Shown in pieces: positions 55,229-62,487 of a stretch of DNA of 64,000 bases (its first letter is position 1; the number at the start of each line of letters is the position of its first letter). The notes beneath the pieces are model-generated. The model was not told the origin of the DNA. It did no database searches and saw only the letters and a list, made by a program, of their open reading frames with translations. Made by a program: the position numbers and the translations under genes. Source of the stretch: Halieaceae bacterium (lineage in GTDB: Bacteria > Pseudomonadota > Gammaproteobacteria > Pseudomonadales > Halieaceae). Where the stretch lies: NCBI GenBank assembly GCA_902631395.1, contig CACOYM010000012.1, positions 1-64,000 on the forward strand. The letters run 5' to 3'.

Positions 55229-56006
55229 CCCCTATACCGCTCTCTTCTGGGCTGTCTCCGCCCGTTTCCTGCTTACACGCCATGACTACCCGCAGTGGTG
55301 GATACTTGGGCAGCGTCAAGCTGGGCGGACCGACTCCGGCAGTTGGAAACGTGGTTTTAGTTGTCGTTCGCATCACAGATGTTGGCGCCATGAAGCAACT
55401 GGGATTACTAGGTGCATTCAAGTCCCTGCTCAATACGTGTCGAGCCATCGCAGAGAGGGGTGCGGCATGCTGTGCGGCCGTATCCCCCCAGATGATTTCT
55501 GAGGCGGGCCCGCAACGGGCAGTGGGTCGGAAGATAAATGCATGAACAGCTGCCAATGTACCAGTTGATGATTCACGTGAGCGTCCGCGCAGCACTTGCC
55601 CAGAGAGGCGGAGAGCAACGCTAAAGGCGTTGGCGGCAATACACTGTATCCAATAAAGGGAGGCGGGGTTATCTCCGCCATCTACAAATAGTGTTGCACA
55701 AAGCTCACCCTGATAAGAGGGCACCAGCAGATTGCATCGAGAAAAAACCTCTGCCATGTCTTGGTGCGAGGGCTGGGTGAGCCACCGCAGCTCTTCCTGA
55801 ATTTGCAGCCATGCAGTGAATCTGGTCTCAAATACCAGGCTAAGGTCCTGGCTGAGTCGCAATCGCCGCTGTTTTCGATGTTGTGTTGCCAAGCGAAGCA
55901 AGTCAGCGCGCTCCTCCTCATAATCCTCGTTGCTTAGGAGATCAGAGGCAGTCAGCTTTGATGTATTGGCGTAGATTTTTTGCGCCAAGCGGAGTGATTT
56001 CGTCAT
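55209..56006 (-). CDS. DUF3501 family protein
   Basis: A 265-residue protein. Residues about 20-200 match DUF3501: KLTASDLLSNEDYEEERADLLRLATQHRKQRRLRL, LVFETRFTAWLQIQEELRWL, NLLVPSYQGELCATLFVDGG and LAAVHAFIFRP. Relatives are about 200 residues long, so the last 65 residues (from about RDLNAPSNP) look like read-through of low-complexity sequence and may show a lost stop. ATG 56006 has GGAG 7 nt upstream; ATG 56033 lacks one. A Fur-like box lies 36 bp upstream, so expression is likely iron-responsive. The function of the family is unknown, though it often sits near Fe-S oxidoreductases. Confidence 0.7.
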   Translation of the reverse strand: MTKSLRLAQKIYANTSKLTASDLLSNEDYEEERADLLRLATQHRKQRRLRLSQDLSLVFETRFTAWLQIQEELRWLTQPSHQDMAEVFSRCNLLVPSYQGELCATLFVDGGDNPASLYWIQCIAANAFSVALRLSGQVLRGRSRESSTGTLAAVHAFIFRPTARCGPASEIIWGDTAAQHAAPLSAMARHVLSRDLNAPSNPSCFMAPTSVMRTTTKTTFPTAGVGPPSLTLPKYPPLRVVMACKQETGGDSPEESGIGVNPRGD

Positions 56007-56041
56007 CTGAGGCTCCGAAAGATTATTTTTCATATAGTATT

Positions 56042-56060
56042 GATAATCATTCTCATTCGC
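56042..56060. promoter_or_regulatory. Fur-like box
   Basis: GATAATCATTCTCATTCGC matches the 19-bp Fur consensus at about 14-15 positions on either strand. It lies 36 bp upstream of the preferred DUF3501 start (56006) and about 150 bp before the peroxiredoxin gene. Iron repression of the DUF3501 gene is the simplest reading. Confidence 0.6.
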
Positions 56061-56213
56061 AATAAAGTGCAGTCACTGGGATTTAATTTTCTCGCGCGCA
56101 ACGGTCCAGAGGGTTAAAGTGCTGGCGGGCCGGGGTGTAGTGGTCTCGTATTCAATGTTCCAAAGACGGACGACGTTCCCCGGAAAAGCAAAAAGATCGA
56201 GAAGGATTAAGAC

Positions 56214-56837
56214 ATGAGCGTTTTGGTTGGAAAAGAGGTCCCGGGTTTTATCTCTCAGGCTGTGCTACCCGATGGTGAGCTAGTGGACGATTTTGATCTG
56301 GAAAAATTTATCGCGGAAAAATATGCCGCGGTATTTTTTTACCCACTTGATTTTACCTTCGTCTGCCCGTCGGAGATCATTGCGTTTTCTCACCGGACAG
56401 AGGCGCTTGCCGCCCTCGACTGTCAGGTAGTCGCTATCAGCACGGATTCACACTTCACCCACAGCGCATGGCGTAACACAGCTTTGGAAAATGGTGGTAT
56501 CGGTGCCGTGCCTTTCCCAATGGTGGCTGACATGACACGCGAAATCGCGTCCGGTTTCGGGATTTTATCAGAGCCTGGCAACTCATATTACCCACCCGGG
56601 GTTGCTATGCGGGCGACTTTTGTCATTGACAAGAGTGGCATCGTTCGACATCAGGTCGTCAATGATGAGCCGTTAGGCAGGAACGTCGATGAAGTGGTAA
56701 GAATTGTTGACGCGCTGCAGTTTTTCGAGGCGCACGGCCAAGTCTGTCCTGCCGGCTGGAATAAAGGTGATGCTGGAATGGAGACTACGTCGAGCGGTGT
56801 CGCGAGTTATTTGTCAGAACACGCAGAGGCGCTATAG
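56214..56837 (+). CDS. 2-Cys peroxiredoxin (AhpC/Prx1 type)
   Basis: A 207-residue thioredoxin-fold peroxidase. Peroxidatic C51 lies in FYPLDFTFVCPSEI and resolving C178 in GQVCPAGWNKG; STDSHFTHSAWRNT and the catalytic Arg region AMRATFVIDKSGIVRHQVVND complete the active site. It reduces H2O2 and organic peroxides with thioredoxin or AhpF-like donors. A GAGAAGGA site lies upstream of ATG 56214. Useful protection in a cell with photosensitising pigments, but the gene is outside the pigment cluster. Confidence 0.95.
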   Translation: MSVLVGKEVPGFISQAVLPDGELVDDFDLEKFIAEKYAAVFFYPLDFTFVCPSEIIAFSHRTEALAALDCQVVAISTDSHFTHSAWRNTALENGGIGAVPFPMVADMTREIASGFGILSEPGNSYYPPGVAMRATFVIDKSGIVRHQVVNDEPLGRNVDEVVRIVDALQFFEAHGQVCPAGWNKGDAGMETTSSGVASYLSEHAEAL

Positions 56838-56867
56838 ATCATTTAGGAATAGTCATTGCGGGGGCAA

Positions 56868-57452
56868 ATGATGTACGACATAGAGAAGTTTTGGAAAGGC
56901 GTCGGCTACTTACTGCTCGCCTCAACCGCAACGGCGGTGCCCGTGCTCCTCCTAATCAGTGGGGTTGGGGTGAGCCAGCAGAGTGACGCGGGCAACACGG
57001 GTTGTTTCTGCGACAAGCACTGGAGCGCCATGTGCGGGTGCGGCTTATTCAACGCTAGAGTGTGGTTGGGTTGCTTGCGATCAGGGATCGAGTTGGTCGA
57101 GGTTTGCCGTCTCAATGATGCCGAGCCGCAATTGGTCAAAGCTTTTGTGGCGGGCAAGCTGTTTTTTCGCGAGCACGAGGTGACTACAGACGCTATAAGC
57201 GTTTTGGCAGATACCACTTCGGTGCTCCACTTGTGCCTTAAGCAGCGGAGTGACCACGATTTAGCGACAGAGGTTGTAACGTCGACGGCACATACGCTCT
57301 CGCGAGTGATGCAAAGTGAGAGCCTTCGACGCGAGGCGATGCAAGCCTGTAGTCATCTCTTGACACTGAGTGAGATCCCGCAACAAGTGCCCGCTGTAGC
57401 GCAGCTAGCGATGGCTCGCTACGTTCAAAGCCCAGATTCCGTGGCACATTGA
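56868..57452 (+). CDS. Membrane-anchored protein of unknown function with a Cys-rich segment
   Basis: A 194-residue protein with one N-terminal hydrophobic segment (YLLLASTATAVPVLLLISGVGV, about residues 14-35). Close after it is a Cys-rich stretch GCFCDKHWSAMCGCG and further Cys in LGCLRSG and VEVCRL. The C-terminal two thirds are mostly helical. The four clustered Cys could bind a metal or form disulfides. No family is recognised. ATG 56868 or 56871 follows GGGGGC. It lies 30 nt after the peroxiredoxin gene and may share its transcript. Confidence 0.55.
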   Translation: MMYDIEKFWKGVGYLLLASTATAVPVLLLISGVGVSQQSDAGNTGCFCDKHWSAMCGCGLFNARVWLGCLRSGIELVEVCRLNDAEPQLVKAFVAGKLFFREHEVTTDAISVLADTTSVLHLCLKQRSDHDLATEVVTSTAHTLSRVMQSESLRREAMQACSHLLTLSEIPQQVPAVAQLAMARYVQSPDSVAH

Positions 57453-57552
57453 CGCTGGGAAAATTGTGGTCCTCTAGCTGTATGTTCTGATTTGTTTGAC
57501 GTGTCAGATGCACTAGCGTTAGAGCGGCGGTTTATCGGATTTATACCCTTTT

Positions 57553-58719
57553 ATGAACAGAAAAAAGCACATTCAGGAATTTTTCGCCCGATTGATTGCG
57601 ATTAGCATGCTTCACGGCGCTGCACTGTCGAAGGCGGATCAGCAGGCTCTGCTAGATGAAGAGGTGATCCCAAGGCGGTACACCTTCTCATGGATGTTTA
57701 GTGATTCAGACACCATGAAGCCCCGCGGCGGCACGACCACCGGTCCCGAGATTCAGTTGGACACACGCACGTCAGAGGCGTTCGTTAGTCTGCAGGCTCC
57801 CGACCTCGATATTAGAGAACGCGATCGGCGCGCGATTTTGGCCATGGCAGGCGATTATCGCACCAGCTTTGATTTTATCGAGACGGTGGGCTTTACAGTA
57901 GATTACCAGCCCAGGGCACCTTACCAAAGCTGGGGCACTGAGCGAGTTTACGTGGTGGCCAATGAGCCAGGCTTTGTGAGTCTACAGCACATTCTAGTGA
58001 TGCATTTTTTAGACGCAGACGGTTTTGAATCTGACGCCATGGTGGTGAAGCATTGGCGCCAAGATTGGCAGTATGAGGATACGGAAGTGCACGCGTTTCA
58101 AGGTCGAGGCGCCTTTGTTCGCCGACCGCTTGACCCAGCTGGCCGCAGTGGCTCTTGGACCCAAACGGTATATCAGGTCGATGACTCGCCACGTTACGAG
58201 GCGGTAGGGCGCTGGACTCACGCTCCGGGCGTGTCGTACTGGCAATCAGATGATCGGCGTAGGCCGCTTCCCAGACGAGAGTTCAGCGTCCGCGATGATT
58301 ACCACGCGTTGTTCGGTTCCCACCGCGTTACAATTTTACCCTCAGGGTGGACGCAGGAGGAGGATGCCCTAAAGCTAGTATTGGATGAGAACAATCGACC
58401 GTCTAGCTCGCAGCCTTACCTGGCGAGAGAAACCGGGCTATCCCGCTACGATCGTGTGCTCGACTACGATTTCAGCGCTGGGGATGAGTATTGGCAGGAC
58501 ACGAGCGCCTTTTGGTCACGGGTGCGCAATTATTGGGATGCCCTATATAAAGCAGAGTCGGCATTCAGCCTAGTCAAATCAGTGAACGGAACGCCAATGT
58601 TCATGGCTTTATTTGGTATGGCCGAGGAGAAGTTTGAATCTGAGGCTGATATGGATGAGGCTATCGCCACGCTTCTGGCTTCATACGTCACCATATCTCC
58701 TGCGCCCTCTGCAGGCTGA
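57553..58719 (+). CDS. DUF6607-like protein, possibly exported
   Basis: A 388-residue protein with a weak N-terminal signal-like segment (LIAISMLHGAALSKA). The middle has FVSLQHILVMHFL..., MVVKHWRQDWQYEDTEVHAFQGRGAFVRR and GSWTQTVYQVDDSPRYEAVGRWTHAPGVSYWQS, the pattern I associate with DUF6607 proteins, whose job is unknown. Many Trp and charged residues suggest a beta-rich domain. It is near a Fur-type box and peroxiredoxin, but a link is not shown. ATG 57553 is used; no strong ribosome site is visible. Confidence 0.65.
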   Translation: MNRKKHIQEFFARLIAISMLHGAALSKADQQALLDEEVIPRRYTFSWMFSDSDTMKPRGGTTTGPEIQLDTRTSEAFVSLQAPDLDIRERDRRAILAMAGDYRTSFDFIETVGFTVDYQPRAPYQSWGTERVYVVANEPGFVSLQHILVMHFLDADGFESDAMVVKHWRQDWQYEDTEVHAFQGRGAFVRRPLDPAGRSGSWTQTVYQVDDSPRYEAVGRWTHAPGVSYWQSDDRRRPLPRREFSVRDDYHALFGSHRVTILPSGWTQEEDALKLVLDENNRPSSSQPYLARETGLSRYDRVLDYDFSAGDEYWQDTSAFWSRVRNYWDALYKAESAFSLVKSVNGTPMFMALFGMAEEKFESEADMDEAIATLLASYVTISPAPSAG

Positions 58720-59045
58720 GATCTGAGACGTTAATCCCCAAGACAGCCCGCGCTGTAGCTTTGCGAGAGAGAACTAAAACCTGTGATTCCTGCTCTGCTG
58801 AGACTCCAACCTTGATTCGGTGTCGTTCTGGCCTATTTAAAAACTGGAAATTTTTCTGCCGGCGTTGCAATGAGCGTTTGAAGGACGAACACCCCAATAG
58901 CTATCAGTACGGCGGCACGTGGAAGCGCTTTAAAAGTTAGCATTTTCGCAACCCAGAGGTGCGCTAAACCGGCTGCCCTTCAATCAGTAAAGAGCCTATC
59001 TAAACAATTGCTGGAACACCTTTACACTCCTGCCCTGCCATAAAT
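58720..59045. other. Spacer with one possible small gene
   Basis: About 320 bp. Apart from the 36-codon membrane peptide frame on the minus strand (58833-58943), no gene, repeat or terminator is evident. Confidence 0.3.
58833..58943 (-). CDS. Possible 36-residue membrane peptide
   Basis: A short frame encoding a basic start (MLTFKALPR), a hydrophobic helix (AAVLIAIGVFVLQTLIA) and a short polar tail ending EKFPVFK. The layout is that of a small membrane protein, with positive residues on the inner side. No convincing ribosome site precedes it. Support is only the amino-acid pattern. Confidence 0.35.
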   Translation of the reverse strand: MLTFKALPRAAVLIAIGVFVLQTLIATPAEKFPVFK

Positions 59046-59750
59046 ATGATGATTATGGCACTGCCTGTGTTTGCGCTTTTGGTCGTCGTGGAGATGCTCT
59101 ACACCGGTTCTCAGGGGCGCAATGCTCATGCGCTAAAGGACTTTGGCGGGTCGATGTCGCAGCTCAGTATTAACAGCTTAGTGCTGCTCGCCATTGGCGG
59201 TGCGCTTATGAGCCGTCACGTTTTTCCATATCAGTTTTGTGTGCTCGAGGTGCCCAACGCCGTTTTGGGGTGGGTCCTCACCTTTGTGGTGATCGACTTT
59301 GTTTTTTACTAGTACCATCGGGCGCAGCAACGAATACGCTTTATGTGGTGCGCCCACGGGATGTATCAATCCAGTGAGCACATGAAGTTGGAAACCGCGC
59401 TGCGGCAGTCACCGCCGGGACCCTAAACCCGCACACTTTTTTATTGGCCCTCGCCGTTACTTGGTTTTCACCCGTTCATGGTCGCTGGTGCCGGCGCGGT
59501 GGCGACGATTTACGCTCTCTTCACCGACACTGAAGTTGTGAGAAAACTCGCGGCGCCTTTTGAGCGTTTGCTCGTAACACCTGCGCATCACGGCTCGAAC
59601 CTCGAAGATGTGGATCGCAACTATGGCAATGTGTTGATCGTGTGGGACCTGCTCTTTGGCACTTTCGAGCCTGAGATGGCGCCGGTGCGTTACGAGTTAC
59701 TGATAAACATCAACAACCATAACCTGTTGCGAATCGCTCTCACCGAGTAG
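59046..59750 (+). pseudogene. Decayed sterol desaturase/fatty acid hydroxylase-family gene
   Basis: The first part (59046-59312) encodes the membrane N-terminus ending DFVFY, then a stop (TAG) where Trp or Tyr is expected before YHRAQQRIRFMWCAHG. The His motif HxxHH is damaged (AHGMYQSSEH). A further stop follows in TALRQSPPGP at about 59424. The C-terminal part reads again in another frame (59478-59750): HPFMVAGAG-like start, VTPAHHGSNLEDVDRNYGNVLIVWDLLFGTFEPE, a family hallmark with HH.SN..Y.D.NYG. Several stops, frame changes and apparent deletions show an inactive gene rather than a single sequencing error. Confidence 0.82.
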
Positions 59751-59851
59751 GTGCGATTGTTCGAAGACTCTTTTCAGGCTCGGTTATTGAGGCATTTTGG
59801 GCAACTGTGGCTGTGCCCGCCTCGCGCGCAACGGGTGCCACCCGAGGCGAA

Positions 59852-61597
59852 CTAACCATCAGCCTTTTGCTCGGTAATCCAAGCCTCGATCGACTCCTCC
59901 AGCATCGGCAGCGTGATGCTGCCCATAGCAACTACACGGTCATGAAAACTGCGAATGTCAAAATCGTCACCCAGCGTGGTTTCCGCCTGCGTGCGTAACC
60001 GGCGGATTTCTAGCATACCCAGCATGTAGGAGGTAGCTTGCGCGGGCCAAGATATGTAGCGGTCGATCTCGTTCTGAATATCCACAGGCGCCCAACCCGA
60101 GTTGGCCATCATGTAGTCCACCGCCTCCTGGCGGGTCCAGCCCATGGTGTGCAGGCCGCTGTCTATTACCAAGCGCGAGGCTCGGGCGATCTGATCAGAG
60201 TACAAACCAACACGGTCCAGTGGAGAAGGGTACAGGCCTAATTCATCAGCCAGTCGCTCTGAATAAAGTGCCCAACCTTCACCATAACCCGAGTTCCACA
60301 AATAGCGCGCCAACCGATGCTGCTGAGCACCCAATTCTAATGCGATCGCGCCCTGCAGGTGATGCCCGGGGAAGGTCTCGTGGTGTAGCGTGGCCAATTG
60401 GTTCGAGCGTGAACGGCCGGTGGGGTCGGTTACGGCGATATAGAAAATACCCGGCCGGGTGCCATCTTCAGACGAGGAGTGATACTCGCCTGAGCCGCTC
60501 TCGGCGAACTCGGGGTAGGGTTTGACCAGCACGTCGGCCTTGGGCAGCACCCCAAACGCTCTGGGCATGGCGGCCTTAACCGCATCCAGCGCATCGGTGG
60601 AGTACTTCAGCACCGCGTCTTCGCTGTCAAAGGTAAACGCCGTGTCCTCGTTCACGCGCCGCAGGAACTCCGAGACGTCACCGCCACCAAAGTGCTCGTC
60701 CAGCGTGACCTGAATCTCCTTCCGAATATTGGCGACTTGCTCTAGCCCAACAGCATGGATCTCGTGGGCAGGTACGTCCTTGGTCACGAACGCCCGTACC
60801 AGCGCGCGATAGCAGTTTTCACCCTCGGGGTTGCCCAGGACGGCCAGCGTTTCTCGCGCGTCTTTGAGGTATTCGTTCTCGACAAAGTCAGCGTAACGAT
60901 GCAGTGCCGGGGCAATCTCCTGGTCATAGATTTGTGTCACCGCGACCTGAAAGGCCGGGTCGTTACTGCGCGAGGCCGGGCCCATAAAGATACTGTTGGG
61001 GCCAATGAGTGAGCGCACCTGCCCGGGCACCGCCTTGACCGTCACCTGCGGCGCGCTGTAGCCGAGCCGCAAGCCTTCGCGCAGGTTGGCAATCTCATTA
61101 TCGATGTAGGTGGGCACTGCTCCGAGACGCGTAAGCGCTTGCGCTCTCAAATCAGCTGTCTCAACCGGCTGAATATCGAAGACAAACGGCAGCCAGGTAT
61201 GCCAGCTTGTGGTGGTGCTCGCGCCCCAGAGTTCGTTGCGGCAAATGCGTGTAGCGGCGGCGCTCTCAAGCTGCTCTGTTAAGAGGCCGTGCGTCACCCA
61301 GTCGCGGCTACCGATCTCCTCTGGCTCGCCGATAAGCGCCAGCTCTCCAAGCCAGGCATCCTCCTTTGCCTCCCATGCGGCCATCGCAGCCAAGGAGTTG
61401 TCGGGAAGCCGGTCGTGCCGGGTGCCCTCGATCGAATAGTAGGTGCCCATCAGCGCATCGGATTCCAGCAGCTCGGCAAGATACTCATCGGCAAGCCGCT
61501 CAATTGCACTGGGCGCAGCAGGTGCGTCCGTGCAAGCGGCAAGTGCCAATGTGAGGTAGCCTGCGGCAAGGCCGTGCAGAAAGGTTGAGATTTTCAT
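59852..61597 (-). CDS. DUF885 family lipoprotein (putative metallopeptidase)
   Basis: A 581-residue protein with a lipoprotein-type signal (MKISTFLHGLAAGYLTLALAAC; lipobox LALAAC), then the DUF885 domain: SAIERLADEYLAELLESDALMGTYY, the zinc-like motif LATLHHETFPGHHLQGA and YGEGWALYSERLADELGLY, and PAQATSYMLGMLEIRRLR. Relatives are thought to be peptidases with an M3-like HExxH variant (HHExxPGHH). ATG 61597 begins the signal peptide; the longer frame upstream adds no family sequence. It lies 10 nt beyond the end of the glycosylase gene on the same strand. Confidence 0.88.
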   Translation of the reverse strand: MKISTFLHGLAAGYLTLALAACTDAPAAPSAIERLADEYLAELLESDALMGTYYSIEGTRHDRLPDNSLAAMAAWEAKEDAWLGELALIGEPEEIGSRDWVTHGLLTEQLESAAATRICRNELWGASTTTSWHTWLPFVFDIQPVETADLRAQALTRLGAVPTYIDNEIANLREGLRLGYSAPQVTVKAVPGQVRSLIGPNSIFMGPASRSNDPAFQVAVTQIYDQEIAPALHRYADFVENEYLKDARETLAVLGNPEGENCYRALVRAFVTKDVPAHEIHAVGLEQVANIRKEIQVTLDEHFGGGDVSEFLRRVNEDTAFTFDSEDAVLKYSTDALDAVKAAMPRAFGVLPKADVLVKPYPEFAESGSGEYHSSSEDGTRPGIFYIAVTDPTGRSRSNQLATLHHETFPGHHLQGAIALELGAQQHRLARYLWNSGYGEGWALYSERLADELGLYPSPLDRVGLYSDQIARASRLVIDSGLHTMGWTRQEAVDYMMANSGWAPVDIQNEIDRYISWPAQATSYMLGMLEIRRLRTQAETTLGDDFDIRSFHDRVVAMGSITLPMLEESIEAWITEQKADG

Positions 61598-61607
61598 TGC
61601 AAGTAGT

Positions 61608-62300
61608 CTACTGGAGTCGGTTCTGCCCGTGACAAAAAGAAACGATGCGACTGAGCTCAGCGAGTGATCTGCCGCTTTGATCGCGGAGGTCATTGAAGTA
61701 GGCCTGAGCCGCCTTTAACGCGCGCTGGCTGGTGCGGCCCCCATCTACAATGCCGTGGCTGCGCAAGAAGCCCTCGACATCCTGTGTAAACAAGAAGGTA
61801 TCGACACCAATAGCCCTAAGCGCAAAGGGCCCTGAGTTGCCACCGAGCCGGCTGCCGTACTTTTTTAGGTAAAGCCACAGGCCAATGATATCGTCGCTGG
61901 GCCAGCCCGAGATGAACTCGCCAAAAGATTGCTTCTCACGCCGTTCTGTTTCATCGATCATCATGGCGTTCTCGCGCACGGTTTTGACTTTGCTGAAGTT
62001 GCGGATAATGGCCGGATCCTGCGCCTTACGCTCCAGCATGTCGTCCGGCATCATTAGGAGCCTCTCGACGTCGAACGCCCAGAAGACTTCCTCAAATTGC
62101 GGCCACTTTTTTTCGACCACACGCCACACAAAGCCTGACTGAAAGATCTTGCGCGTGAACTCGGCCAGGTATCGATCGGAGCCCAGCTTTTTGAGTTGGG
62201 CTCTGCTCTTGGTTTTGGGTAGCAGCGCTTTGAGGGCTTTTTCGCCACCCTTGCGCTCGCAGGCGTGGTCGTAGAGGCAGTTGTAGTCGGGTAGAGCCAT
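61608..62300 (-). CDS. DNA-3-methyladenine glycosylase I family protein
   Basis: A 230-residue HhH-fold base-excision glycosylase relative: RYLAEFTRKIFQSGFVWRVVEKKWPQFEEVFWAFD, IGLWLYLKKYGSRLGGNSGPFALRAIGVDTFLF and the C-terminal LRSHGIVDGGRTSQRALKAAQAYFNDLRDQSGRSLAELSRI. This fits Tag-type enzymes, though the zinc-binding Cys/His of classical Tag are not obvious, so it may be a divergent branch. ATG 62300 (MALPDYNCLYDHA) is chosen; the frame upstream is not family-like. It is co-directional with the DUF885 gene 10 nt away and divergent from the ABC gene. Confidence 0.8.
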   Translation of the reverse strand: MALPDYNCLYDHACERKGGEKALKALLPKTKSRAQLKKLGSDRYLAEFTRKIFQSGFVWRVVEKKWPQFEEVFWAFDVERLLMMPDDMLERKAQDPAIIRNFSKVKTVRENAMMIDETERREKQSFGEFISGWPSDDIIGLWLYLKKYGSRLGGNSGPFALRAIGVDTFLFTQDVEGFLRSHGIVDGGRTSQRALKAAQAYFNDLRDQSGRSLAELSRIVSFCHGQNRLQ

Positions 62301-62487
62301 AAGCCTATGGTATCGCCATCCAATAGCGCTGACACGACTCTCCACCATGCAGGCGAGCGCCGCACAAGAAATCAGCGGTGCAGCCCCACAGGGCTTGGTC
62401 AGTCGGCGATAATACGTGCCTGTCATGCCCGACCCGTAGGCGATATGACAGCGCTGACTAAATCACCCACCCCTAGCATGGAGCGGT

